DNA of 64,000 bases, taken from the NCBI RefSeq assembly GCF_008801835.1, contig NZ_VZOW01000013.1, positions 1-64,000 of the forward strand. Direction: 5' to 3'. This stretch comes from Cupriavidus pauculus. GTDB taxonomy: Bacteria > Pseudomonadota > Gammaproteobacteria > Burkholderiales > Burkholderiaceae. Each line of letters opens with the position of its first letter. Within the stretch, counting starts at the first letter, position 1. Shown here piece after piece: positions 33,761 through 40,927 of this stretch. A model generated the notes under the pieces. That model had not been told where the DNA came from and did no database searches. It was given only the letters and a program-made list of their open reading frames with translations. The position numbers and the translations under genes are program-made.

Positions 33761-34379
33761 GAATGAGCTTCACGAGATTGGTAAACAATCGATCTCTCGA
33801 TTCAAGGATATGGAGCTGATCAATCCTCGGTATGCCGTGGAGCTTGAACTTGACTTCTGGGAGCAAGAGATTTTTCCGTTGTGCCAGCAATACGGGGTGC
33901 CTAAGTACCAATTCGTGCTTGAAGAGATTTTGATGAAGGTTGGCTTCGTCAATCTCACTGTCGACAAGCTCTATGACACCGTTCGCCGTGTCCGTAGCAA
34001 GCGCACAAAGGCGGATGTGACATCAGGTCTTCCTAACCCTCTTGAGCAAGCATCAAAGCCCATAACTAGCCCCATAGATACGACTAGCCTTGTAGGTGTT
34101 TCTCAGCCCCGTGCTGTGCCTGGTGGGGCTTCCCCTACCCCTATGGTGGAAGTAGATTGGAAATGGGCTGAAGAGCTCAAACGTCTAAATAGTGGTGGTG
34201 ACGATTGGACTGAGCAAGATGAGAAGATTTGGGCTTATGTGATGCAGATATGTGCTGAAAACAATATCAATATCAAGACTGAGTTCTGGAAGTTCAACAA
34301 GATAATTGAAAGTGGCACTATCAAGAGAGTGATTGGGGAGATTCGCTCCAAGCGGGAGAATGTTGGCTTTGAACTTTGA
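33753..34379 (+). CDS. Single-module partner of the preceding protein
   Basis: 208 residues. Residues ~20-75 (ELELDFWEQEIFPLCQQYGV ... LEEILMKVGFVNLTVDKLYD) repeat the module seen twice in the preceding protein. A Pro/Ser/Thr linker and a C-terminal helical domain follow (EDWTEQDEKIWAYV-type region). The ATG at 33753 follows AAGGTGG; a GTG three codons earlier is an alternative. The two genes overlap and look like products of one duplication. Confidence 0.68.
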   Translation: MNKNELHEIGKQSISRFKDMELINPRYAVELELDFWEQEIFPLCQQYGVPKYQFVLEEILMKVGFVNLTVDKLYDTVRRVRSKRTKADVTSGLPNPLEQASKPITSPIDTTSLVGVSQPRAVPGGASPTPMVEVDWKWAEELKRLNSGGDDWTEQDEKIWAYVMQICAENNINIKTEFWKFNKIIESGTIKRVIGEIRSKRENVGFEL

Positions 34380-34388
34380 TTGAAATAA

Positions 34389-34413
34389 GAAAACCCCCAT
34401 TTGGGGGGATTCT
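34389..34413. terminator. Bidirectional terminator
   Basis: CCCCCATTTGGGGG with A and T tracts between convergent genes. Confidence 0.8.
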
Positions 34414-34427
34414 TGTTGGTGTTTCGA

Positions 34428-35270
34428 TCAATAAACTGCCTTAACGGTATCTACATAATCTTTTAGGAATTTTCCCATAGTTATCTTGCTTGTTTCATCA
34501 AGGCTTCCAAGAATACTAAACCAGTCTCTATTTGGACCATCTTCTGTGTAGTCAATGATGTTCTCAAATCCTGGTGTGAATTTTGTTTTAATGTGTGCGG
34601 CATAGACCTTTTCTTTCATGCCCTTGATTGCTGAGTCTAACCCCGCTAATGTTTCGCTCTCATCAATCATCATTGAGTAGTTAAGAAGCAAGACAAATTC
34701 AATGACCGCATTGCTGTTGACCCCACAAAATAGGTTCTTCAACTTCTGAACTGCTAATAAAGAGTCAATCCCGTTGATAAAAGGAACGCAAAAGACAATC
34801 TTGGTATTGTTGTTCACAAAGGCTTGTAAGAAGCTGTCTGAACTGTCGAAGATTTCTGGAAGCTCATCAATTGAAGCTGCGGGCAAGTCATAGATCTTGT
34901 ATTTTGCTGGTGACTTCAAAGAGTTGACTAACTTGAAGCTCTCGGTGCGAATATTTAAGTACCCGCAATCACTAGGAACTTGTGCCTCTTTGCTGATAAG
35001 TGTTCCTGATGCATCTCTCTTTCCGAAGCCATAATAAAGCTTCATGTGGTCGGGGTCACACTGCCAAGCATCAACTGTCTTGTTAAGCTTTCTCAAGATG
35101 GTTGTGAAGGCGATAGCTGCTGTTGACTTACCAGCTTTACCTTCATCACTTAGAAATAAGAAGGCTGTTTTGTCTGGCTCTGCAACATGTTGAATCCCCA
35201 ACAAGGAATCAAAGTCATCTGTCTCAATTGCTTGGGCTATCTCTGTTTTTTTACTCATTGTCTTACTCAT
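34428..35270 (-). CDS. ParA/MinD-like ATPase (partition or StbB-like)
   Basis: 280 residues. A deviant Walker A, LSDEGKAGKSTAAIAF, near residue 42 has the signature Lys of ParA/MinD proteins. DAWQCDPDH and KIYDLPAA could serve as the Walker B region. These ATPases position plasmids or, as StbB in IncW plasmids, act in transfer and stability. The gene overlaps an upstream ribbon-helix-helix gene by 8 bp, the common layout of two-gene partition or stability loci. No ParB-like gene is present. Confidence 0.75.
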   Translation of the reverse strand: MSKTMSKKTEIAQAIETDDFDSLLGIQHVAEPDKTAFLFLSDEGKAGKSTAAIAFTTILRKLNKTVDAWQCDPDHMKLYYGFGKRDASGTLISKEAQVPSDCGYLNIRTESFKLVNSLKSPAKYKIYDLPAASIDELPEIFDSSDSFLQAFVNNNTKIVFCVPFINGIDSLLAVQKLKNLFCGVNSNAVIEFVLLLNYSMMIDESETLAGLDSAIKGMKEKVYAAHIKTKFTPGFENIIDYTEDGPNRDWFSILGSLDETSKITMGKFLKDYVDTVKAVY

Positions 35271-35484
35271 CGTTATTGTCTCCTTTGGTTTTATCTTGAA
35301 TATTGCAGAATCTTCTGAATTTGAAGTCTTCTGGTGATGCGTATTCCTGGTTTAATGCTTTTAGTTCTTTAAGTAGAGCTGACACTGTAATTTCTCGTAT
35401 GCTTGTGTTCTCCTTAGCACTGACCTTCTTCATGTGCTTGAAGAAAGAACTTGGCACACGAACTATGATTGATTTTTCATCCAT
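35263..35484 (-). CDS. Ribbon-helix-helix DNA-binding protein
   Basis: 73 residues. KSIIVRVPSSFFKHMKKV gives the beta strand and first helix of a MetJ/Arc fold, and TSIREITVSALLKELK the second helix. The start at 35484 follows AAAGGAGATCGA. It sits right behind a class A promoter and operator, so it may repress its own unit. Because the same palindrome fronts several other operons, it is a candidate for their common regulator. Confidence 0.75.
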   Translation of the reverse strand: MDEKSIIVRVPSSFFKHMKKVSAKENTSIREITVSALLKELKALNQEYASPEDFKFRRFCNIQDKTKGDNNDE

Positions 35485-35518
35485 TCGATCTCCTTTATAG
35501 TTCAAAGTTATATTTCAA

Positions 35519-35546
35519 GTTATAAAGAAAAAAATCGCTTTGTCAA
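35519..35546 (-). promoter_or_regulatory. Class A promoter of the RHH/ParA pair
   Basis: TTGACA, 16 bp, TATAAC. Confidence 0.8.
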
Positions 35547-35549
35547 TCT

Positions 35550-35566
35550 AATCTATCGGATATATT
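35550..35566. promoter_or_regulatory. Class A operator palindrome
   Basis: AATCTATC-G-GATATATT, identical to the site at 6778-6794. Confidence 0.65.
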
Positions 35567-35591
35567 AAAAGATTTATCTCCATAAATAGAA

Positions 35592-35613
35592 AAAGCTCCG
35601 CAATGGAGCTTTT
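35592..35613 (-). terminator. Terminator
   Basis: AAGCTCC-GCAAT-GGAGCTT with flanking A/T runs. Confidence 0.75.
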
Positions 35614-35676
35614 GTAGTCTGTAAAGGCGGTTAGTTTTTTTGGGAGAAAAGGACCTTTATAGACTAGGGAGATTGT

Positions 35677-36057
35677 TTAGTCTGCTGCCTTTCTCTTGCT
35701 GAACTGAAATGAGCCACTTGTCCAAGTTTTGCCAAGCTTGATGCCTGGGGTTTTGATGGACATCTTCTCAACATAGACATGAACATCATTGATAGATTTC
35801 TTCATTTCCTCTAATTCATACTCTGAAATGAACTTGTGAAGATCAACTTGTTCGCCAGTTAGCTCAAACCAGTCTTGATGCATCCTCTCATTCCAAGCAT
35901 TGAATTCTTTGTCTGACTTGATTGCTACCCCATTGAAGAAGCCGACTTCCCAATTATTCGCTGTTGGTGTTTCGCTGGGGATGAGTGCTTCAATCATCTG
36001 ATTGAGTGCTGACTTGTATTCTTCGTTTTTTAAGTTTTGTACTTGTACTAAGACCAT
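35677..36057 (-). CDS. Unknown protein
   Basis: 126 residues, acidic middle and basic tail (SFQFSKRKAAD). The ATG follows a CGGAGA site. It lies 37 bp after a small membrane-protein gene and probably shares its class B promoter. Not recognised. Confidence 0.62.
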   Translation of the reverse strand: MVLVQVQNLKNEEYKSALNQMIEALIPSETPTANNWEVGFFNGVAIKSDKEFNAWNERMHQDWFELTGEQVDLHKFISEYELEEMKKSINDVHVYVEKMSIKTPGIKLGKTWTSGSFQFSKRKAAD

Positions 36058-36093
36058 GATTTTCTCCGTTATTCTAGTTATTTTTGATTGCTG

Positions 36094-36258
36094 TTATTCT
36101 TTTCCAAGCAATTTGTTGATGCAGAACTCGATTACCTTGATGATGAACTCCAAGACATCCCAAAGCAATTCCTTTAATGCTCGCCCACCTAAAACCCAAA
36201 CTACTGCTACCCCTATCATTGCTATCACAAGCAAGATGCATTGAATGAATGTTTCCAT
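36094..36258 (-). CDS. Small membrane protein
   Basis: 54 residues, METFIQCILLVIAMIGVAVV with a strong membrane helix and a second amphipathic stretch. The start at 36258 follows AAAGGAGACAA. Function unknown. Confidence 0.6.
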   Translation of the reverse strand: METFIQCILLVIAMIGVAVVWVLGGRALKELLWDVLEFIIKVIEFCINKLLGKE

Positions 36259-36295
36259 ATTTGTCTCCTTTATAGTTTTAATTCCCTTATTATTC

Positions 36296-36323
36296 AATTT
36301 AACGGTTATATTGAGTTTGTCAA
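36296..36323 (-). promoter_or_regulatory. Class B promoter
   Basis: TTGACA, 16 bp, TAAATT. A tandem GATAAA site lies upstream at 36347-36380. Confidence 0.7.
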
Positions 36324-36346
36324 CATAAAGGCAAGATGAAATATAA

Positions 36347-36380
36347 CTTTAAGATAAACGGTAAACTTAACGATAAAAGG
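36347..36380. promoter_or_regulatory. Class B tandem operator
   Basis: AAGATAAACGG and AACGATAAAAGG, a direct repeat with about 20-bp pitch upstream of the class B -35. Similar sites lie at about 37774, 39842, 42236, 43832, 49615, 49943 and 62373. Confidence 0.55.
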
Positions 36381-36405
36381 TTTTTGATCTTCTTAGATAA
36401 GGAAG

Positions 36406-36482
36406 TGCCGTAGGCTGGAAGACTCTGACAGCGAGCTTGACTCGCAAAGAACGAATGTTCTCTTGAAGATGTGTGGACGACT
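36406..36482 (+). ncRNA. Two-hairpin RNA-like module, copy 2
   Basis: GCC-GTA-GGC is followed by GCGAG-CTTGA-CTCGC (36431-36445) and GAAC-GAAT-GTTC (36449-36460), then CTTGAAGATG and GGACGACTTG. It lies directly upstream of the H-NS-like gene. Confidence 0.55.
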
Positions 36483-36523
36483 TGTGCTATTCTGTGCCTT
36501 CCTAAACGGTGCTAATAAAAGCT

Positions 36524-36709
36524 ATGGCAACAAGCTACAAGGAACTACTCGCTCAACGGGAAAAGCTTCAAGCTCAGATTGATGAGATACGCCAACAAGA
36601 GAGAGAAGAAGCGATAGCTCTCATCTTGGGAAAGATGGCTGAGTTTGAAATTACAACTCAGGAGCTTGATAAGGCGGGAAGAAGAAAGAGAACTCGTGCG
36701 AGCAAGTAA
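36524..36709 (+). CDS. Truncated H-NS-like protein (oligomerisation domain only)
   Basis: 61 residues: MATSYKELLAQREKLQAQID, then ILGKMAEFEITTQELD and a basic tail AGRRKRTRASK. The first 50 match the N-terminal oligomerisation region of Burkholderiales H-NS proteins. The C-terminal DNA-binding domain with its W-x-G-x-G-R-x-P motif is absent. By analogy with H-NST proteins it could poison host H-NS filaments and relieve silencing of the AT-rich element; or the basic tail could bind DNA by itself. The ATG at 36524 is used; a GTG lies five codons upstream. Confidence 0.72.
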   Translation: MATSYKELLAQREKLQAQIDEIRQQEREEAIALILGKMAEFEITTQELDKAGRRKRTRASK

Positions 36710-36712
36710 ATG

Positions 36713-36738
36713 AAAGCCTCCAAGTTGGGGGCTTTTTT
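36713..36738 (+). terminator. Terminator
   Basis: GCCTCC-AAGTT-GGGGGC followed by a T run, after the H-NS-like gene. Confidence 0.75.
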
Positions 36739-36762
36739 ATTTTGTGACTTGTTGTTTGATCG

Positions 36763-37026
36763 TTAATCGTTCTTTGAATAGCCCAAGTACCATAGATAAA
36801 ATAAGATAGAAAGTATGTCTACAAAGCCGGTTCTGTCGGCAAAGTTTCTATAATGGATAGCTGTGGCGCTTCCATAAAAGATCTGTAAGAACCAATCTGG
36901 CACGGTTTCAAGGAAGAAGTGGAAAAACAAAAGACAAAAAATTGGTGCGGCAATGAAGCCCAAGAGAACGATCAAGCCTCTTCCTATGTTCTTGAATAAA
37001 TCCCATATAAATTTAAGTATGCTCAT
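36763..37026 (-). CDS. Small membrane protein
   Basis: 87 residues with two hydrophobic stretches (IVLLGFIAAPIFCLLFFHFF; VDILSILFYLWYLGY). ATGA overlap with the gene before it. Function unknown. Confidence 0.6.
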   Translation of the reverse strand: MSILKFIWDLFKNIGRGLIVLLGFIAAPIFCLLFFHFFLETVPDWFLQIFYGSATAIHYRNFADRTGFVDILSILFYLWYLGYSKND

Positions 37027-37322
37027 AATATCCCCTTTTTGGTGTTGTTGGTTGTTTTGTTTTTTAAGGGTTGGAACTCTTCACTGCCATTTAACTCTTG
37101 CTCAATTTCCTTGTGTTCTTGCTCTACGTCTTTCTTACATATCTCTGCCCAGTAATTGATGTTGATGTAGGCGACAAGAGAAAAAATGTCGACGGCAAGT
37201 AAAAATACGCCAAATGATTCATTGACCTTCATTGTTCCAAGGGCAAGGAAAAAGAAAAGATACAACCCATAAAATACATCACGCTTTTCCATCTCAAATA
37301 TTTTCTCAATAAGTTTGTTCAT
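37023..37322 (-). CDS. Small membrane protein
   Basis: 99 residues with two membrane helices (VFYGLYLFFFLALGTM; VFLLAVDIFSLVAYI) and a charged C-terminal tail. It is coupled to the next membrane protein. Function unknown. Confidence 0.6.
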   Translation of the reverse strand: MNKLIEKIFEMEKRDVFYGLYLFFFLALGTMKVNESFGVFLLAVDIFSLVAYININYWAEICKKDVEQEHKEIEQELNGSEEFQPLKNKTTNNTKKGIL

Positions 37323-37378
37323 AGTGTCCTCTTAGTTGGTTAATTAGCTCGTTATAGGTGAGCCAGCCCTTGTTGTTC

Positions 37379-37690
37379 TTAGTCGTGGTATCCATCATCT
37401 TCTGAATCTTCTGCTGCATATCCCAATACAAATTCTTTTCTGCAATCTAGAAGATGGCGGTGTCTTCTGTATTCCCAATAAGCTTGTGTTTGAAGCATGG
37501 TGGCAATTTCTAAGTTGCTCATTGATTCTGGATTTTCTTCGTCGAATCCAAGTAACTCGTTTATTGCATCGATGTTCCATTCTCTTTTTTCAACATGGAT
37601 GACGATGGTTTCTAATGGCTTTTCTTTGAAATCAATATTTTGAGTTTCAAAATGTTGTGCCAAATTTAAGGGTATAAAAAAATTAAACAT
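37379..37690 (-). CDS. Unknown protein
   Basis: 103 residues, acidic end (AAEDSEDDGYHD). First gene behind a class B promoter. Not recognised. Confidence 0.6.
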   Translation of the reverse strand: MFNFFIPLNLAQHFETQNIDFKEKPLETIVIHVEKREWNIDAINELLGFDEENPESMSNLEIATMLQTQAYWEYRRHRHLLDCRKEFVLGYAAEDSEDDGYHD

Positions 37691-37720
37691 AAAATTCTCC
37701 TTGTTTGTTGTTATATATCT

Positions 37721-37748
37721 AATTTAACAAATAAAAGTAATATGTCAA
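37721..37748 (-). promoter_or_regulatory. Class B promoter
   Basis: TTGACA, 16 bp, TAAATT. Confidence 0.7.
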
Positions 37749-37839
37749 CATAAAAGCAAGATGGAATATAACTTTAAGATAAACGGCAAACTTCAAGATA
37801 ACTGGATGCTTTTTACTTACTGTTTGAGAAGAGAGGTGA

Positions 37840-38252
37840 CAACCTGTCATTAAATTGGAGCCGAGCGCAGCGGGAGGGGTTGGCCCCGCCAGGATGACTC
37901 TTGAACGACTTTTAAGCGGAAACCTGGAAGAATCGGCTTGCGAGAATGGGGCTACAAGGCGATATCTCTGGCTGGTTGGTGCATTCGTGTGTCTGAGAGG
38001 AAAAATCGCTCCACGGGGCTAAAAAGTGCCTTTGTGTCGATTTTTACAATGCGGGATAGATCTGAGGCTCAGAAACGGGACTTGGAGCTCTTCTGAGGGG
38101 ATGTGGGAGATCCCGAGCTGGGAAATGGTCTGTGTGCCTGGTGAAGCTGTATGAGCTCGTGGCAATCGACCTGGTGGCGGTGTGAGGTTTCGGGTTGGCT
38201 GTGCCTGGTGCGTCAGCAAGCGGCTTGACCGCAACGAAAGCGAATGCTTTCT
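37840..38252 (+). ncRNA. Long noncoding RNA-like block, copy 1
   Basis: About 410 bp, GC-rich compared with its surroundings and without a credible gene. A block at 37932-38030 (GGCTTGCGAGAAT, GGGGCTACAAG, GCTCCACGGGGCTA) matches 62463-62560 in order. The 3' end is the two-hairpin module: GCGG-CTTGA-CCGC (38220-38232) and GAAAGC-GAAT-GCTTTC (38236-38251). A terminator follows. Confidence 0.5.
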
Positions 38253-38283
38253 CTACCCCTCTGGACGACTTGTCGGGACAAAC

Positions 38284-38303
38284 TAGCCCCGCCTTTGGGG
38301 CTG
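38284..38303. terminator. Terminator
   Basis: AGCCCC-GCCTT-TGGGGCT. It could end both the plus-strand RNA block and the minus-strand operon. Confidence 0.65.
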
Positions 38304-38304
38304 T

Positions 38305-38516
38305 CTATTTCTTAGCGACTATCTTGGCTACTATCGCGTCTTCTTGCACTCTTTGAGCAATGGCATTGAGCTCTTTGGGTCCAATCCTTCCAGTAGAGCA
38401 TATTTTTGTTTCTAGCTGGGATGAGTCTCTGGCTCTTGCTTTGGTTTTGATATCTTGAATAAGTCAAACTCTTCCTCGTGCATCTCAAGTGCGGTGTGAT
38501 CGTTGTTCTTTTTCAT
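38305..38516 (-). pseudogene. Small gene split by a frameshift
   Basis: It starts at an ATGA overlap with the 38513 gene: MKKNNDHTALEMHEEEFDLF, then a stop in frame near 38418. A different frame continues (DSSQLETKICSTGRIGPKEL ... AIVAKIVAKK) to a stop right at the terminator. The coupling and the good second half suggest one gene of about 70 residues broken by a single indel, or a sequencing error. Confidence 0.45.
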
Positions 38517-39439
38517 ATCTTGCATCTTGATTTTGTGTTGGTTTCTTTTGCTGGAAGCTCCTTGTCCAAATTGTGAGCCATCGCTTGTTTTCTGAGTAAT
38601 TCAAGGTTTTGGATTTTTGTTCCACCTTCCATCTTTTCATCGGCTTCAATAGCTTGCTCAAAAACAGCTCTTGATTTATCGTCCTTCATCACTTGTTCAA
38701 TTGCTAGGGAGTGAGGAAGATAGTCTTTGAGTGATTCTTCAATGATTGCCCCTCTTGCTGCTTCGTATAGCTGAATAATTGGCTTTTCGTATTCCACAAT
38801 AGGGATGAGCTTCTTGATCATGAAGTCAATAATTTCTTCTTTGTCGCAAGTGTAGTATTCGCCATCTCTGTATTTATCAATAAACCAAGGGTCTTGAAGA
38901 AAGGCGTAGTCTTCTCTAAGGTGCCATTCAAAAGCATTAAGCAATTCTCCTTGGCATAAGACTGCTAATAAGACCTCGCTGTTATAGCAAAATCTTCTTG
39001 CTGCCCATTTCATACAAGAATTTTGCAATATGTTGATTCTGATGGTTGTGTCCAAGTCTCTATGAAAGTTTCCCTCGTCGTCTATTAAAGCTTTGTTTTC
39101 TGCAACACAATCCATTGGCAAGTGGGTTGGTTCATCTGTATAGAATGGATAGTTCTTTGCCTTTAAAAGCTCTTTCTTCCTCATGTAGATGCCAATTTGT
39201 CTCAGAATGTCGTTGGCTGATTCATTTGTGAAGTTTTTCAAGTGGTGGCGTAATGGTCTTTTATCGCCTGGATCAACATAGCCAGAAAGATTGGCAACAT
39301 AGAGGCTATTGGGGAAGTGTTTTGAGAAGTAGTCTTCAATTTGCTTGACGGTGTATTGAAATGAAATCCATCTGTACTCGCCGTTGTCTATGATGTCTTC
39401 ATCGCTGAAGATGCCAAGTATTTTTTGTTTTAAGTTCAT
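38513..39439 (-). CDS. Unknown 308-residue protein
   Basis: Helical, acidic, no membrane segment. The end reads HNLDKELPAKETNTKSRCKI. The LDKELP piece matches the sequence that precedes the shared DMM tag in the 62793 protein (LDRELPQKDSYEDMM), so it may be a tag-bearing protein that lost the tag. First Met taken as start behind CAAGGAAA. No family recognised. Confidence 0.65.
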   Translation of the reverse strand: MNLKQKILGIFSDEDIIDNGEYRWISFQYTVKQIEDYFSKHFPNSLYVANLSGYVDPGDKRPLRHHLKNFTNESANDILRQIGIYMRKKELLKAKNYPFYTDEPTHLPMDCVAENKALIDDEGNFHRDLDTTIRINILQNSCMKWAARRFCYNSEVLLAVLCQGELLNAFEWHLREDYAFLQDPWFIDKYRDGEYYTCDKEEIIDFMIKKLIPIVEYEKPIIQLYEAARGAIIEESLKDYLPHSLAIEQVMKDDKSRAVFEQAIEADEKMEGGTKIQNLELLRKQAMAHNLDKELPAKETNTKSRCKI

Positions 39440-39477
39440 GTTGATTTTCCTTGTTGTATTTTAATTTAACCATTGAG

Positions 39478-39496
39478 TAGCCCTTAAGGTGGGCTA
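39478..39496. repeat. Intercistronic hairpin
   Basis: TAGCCC-TTAAGGT-GGGCTA. Similar hairpins lie at 40893, 41393, 43371 and 62007, always just after a minus-strand gene and before the next. Confidence 0.55.
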
Positions 39497-39506
39497 GTCC
39501 TATTTC

Positions 39507-39761
39507 TTAAGCTAACACCGCTTGTTTCTGAGTCTTTGCGATGTTCTTGTATTCACGAACGATAGCCTCGTGGGCAAAGTCACATAATTCATGTTTCACA
39601 TAGTTGGGCATGGCGAAGTAGTCAACCCCCAATCTATCGCAAGCTGTTTCAACATAAAGCTCTTGTGTGTAGCTCTTGTCTTTGTAGTAGTTGGTTTTTG
39701 GAACTACTGGAAGATATTGGATGATGACTTTGATGATTTCTGCTCTGACTAATAAACTCAT
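39507..39761 (-). CDS. Unknown small protein
   Basis: 84 residues (MSLLVRAEIIKVIIQYLPVV...), soluble and helical. First gene behind a class B promoter, before 38513. Not recognised. Confidence 0.6.
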   Translation of the reverse strand: MSLLVRAEIIKVIIQYLPVVPKTNYYKDKSYTQELYVETACDRLGVDYFAMPNYVKHELCDFAHEAIVREYKNIAKTQKQAVLA

Positions 39762-39790
39762 GATTGTCTCCTTGTTTTGGTTATATATTT

Positions 39791-39818
39791 AATTTAACAA
39801 ATAAAAGTAATATGTCAA
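39791..39818 (-). promoter_or_regulatory. Class B promoter
   Basis: TTGACA, 16 bp, TAAATT. Confidence 0.7.
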
Positions 39819-39952
39819 CATTAAATCAAGATTAAATATAACTTTGAGATAAACGGTAAACTTAAAGATAGAAGGTTGTTTATATAAAGTGATGGTACAT
39901 TCAATCGCCGTGCGGCTCTTTAGGAAGATTTTGGGGTTGTTCCTGGCGGATC

Positions 39953-40030
39953 TGCCGTAGGCATGGAAGACTTAGGCAAGCGTGCTTGACACGCAAGAAG
40001 CGAATGCTTCCTTAAAGATGACTTAGAGGG
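39953..40030 (+). ncRNA. Two-hairpin RNA-like module, copy 3
   Basis: TGCC-GTA-GGCA, then GCGTG-CTTGA-CACGC (39980-39994) and GAAGC-GAAT-GCTTC (39997-40010). It fills the 39762-40083 gap together with the class B promoter and a CAATCGCCGTGCGGCTCTTT element that is nearly repeated at about 23832. Confidence 0.55.
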
Positions 40031-40059
40031 AGATGTAGGTTTCCATCTCCATAAATAAA

Positions 40060-40083
40060 AAAAGCTCCACTAGGGAGCCTTTA
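40060..40083 (-). terminator. Terminator
   Basis: AGGCTCCCTAGTGGAGCT with a minus-strand T run. Confidence 0.7.
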
Positions 40084-40326
40084 TTACCATGTCCATCCGA
40101 TAGTTCCATCTTTCTCTGGAAACAACATGATTACGGGGGCATTTCCATTAAAGAAGGTGTAGCCGTTCTTGGTGTATTCATGATAGAAATTAGCCTCTGT
40201 TTTCTGTAAGTAGTCAGTCAACCATGTCTGAAATGGGATCTCGTCATATTTGGTGAACTTGACTGCTTTCCCCCTCTTTATAGATCTGATGAGCTCGTCT
40301 AGGTTGTGGATGGGTTGCTTGCTCAT
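40084..40326 (-). CDS. Unknown small protein coupled to the exonuclease gene
   Basis: 80 residues (MSKQPIHNLDELIRSIKRGK ... DGTIGWTW). The start at 40326 overlaps the exonuclease stop (ATGA) and has AAGGAGG. Not recognised. Confidence 0.65.
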   Translation of the reverse strand: MSKQPIHNLDELIRSIKRGKAVKFTKYDEIPFQTWLTDYLQKTEANFYHEYTKNGYTFFNGNAPVIMLFPEKDGTIGWTW

Positions 40327-40862
40327 AAAGCCTCCTTGTCTGATTGTTCTTCTTCTTGCTCCATAAATTTGATGACTTCCAATGTCATGAGGCAATCTGC
40401 AAGGGCTCTGTGAGCTTTGAGAGTGATTGGCTCGCTCTTGGTGACACTGATTGCATGGTGGTAGGCATGGATGAGCTTGGACCAGTAGCCGTCATTGAAG
40501 CGGTCTGAGTAGTCCTCCATGACACAAGAGAAGGAACACTTGGAGCTGTCAAACTGGAGACCATAGAGGCCGGCGGTCTGACGAATGAGCCTGGTGTCGT
40601 AGCTGCTGTTGTAGATGTAGCAGGTGTGTTGCTCTAGTAGGGCAATGAGCTCGTGGTGTACCTGGTCGTATGTAGGCGCCTCGGCCACCATCTCATTGGT
40701 AATGCCATGGATAGCGGTGGCATCTCGAGGAATAGGCTTGGTGGGCTTGATTAGGGTATCAAGCAAGACTTCGCCTTGATCGTTTATGACTGAGATTTCA
40801 ACGATTTCGGCGGTGTTGTCTAGCCCCGTGGTCTCTGTATCTAAAATAATGTAGTTGCTCAT
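40323..40862 (-). CDS. DEDDh 3'-5' exonuclease (DnaQ-like)
   Basis: 179 residues. Exo I is IILDTETTGLDNTAEIVEIS, Exo II region is HGITNEMV and YNSSYDTRLI, Exo III is LKAHRALADCLMTLEV with the DEDDh His and Asp. It should remove 3' ends of DNA or RNA in a metal-dependent way, as the epsilon proofreading subunit or RNase T do. Length is that of a stand-alone domain. It is in a minus-strand row of small genes. On a conjugative element it could trim or repair incoming strands. Confidence 0.88.
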   Translation of the reverse strand: MSNYIILDTETTGLDNTAEIVEISVINDQGEVLLDTLIKPTKPIPRDATAIHGITNEMVAEAPTYDQVHHELIALLEQHTCYIYNSSYDTRLIRQTAGLYGLQFDSSKCSFSCVMEDYSDRFNDGYWSKLIHAYHHAISVTKSEPITLKAHRALADCLMTLEVIKFMEQEEEQSDKEAL

Positions 40863-40892
40863 GTTTTCCCCTTGTTTTTGTTGTTATATGGG

Positions 40893-40913
40893 TAGCCCGT
40901 TGTAGGTGGGCTA
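40893..40913. repeat. Intercistronic hairpin
   Basis: TAGCCC-GTTGTAGGT-GGGCTA between two minus-strand genes. Confidence 0.55.
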
Positions 40914-40927
40914 GTCCTTGTCTGCCA

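Noticed and set aside
4317-35505. A complete type IV secretion channel
   Set aside because: I find coupling-type ATPases, relaxase, lysozyme and envelope proteins but no VirB4, VirB6, VirB8-10 or VirB11 homologue in the window.
35263-35505. Toxin-antitoxin assignment for the ribbon-helix-helix protein and its partner
   Set aside because: The partner gene encodes a 280-residue ParA-like ATPase, so a partition or stability pair fits better.
37840-38252. RNase P or tmRNA as an identity for the long noncoding block
   Set aside because: None of the hallmark RNase P or tmRNA segments is present, and a second copy exists in the same element.
37950-38252. Hammerhead-type self-cleaving ribozyme in the RNA-like blocks
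   Set aside because: The conserved CTGATGA and GAAA core is absent.
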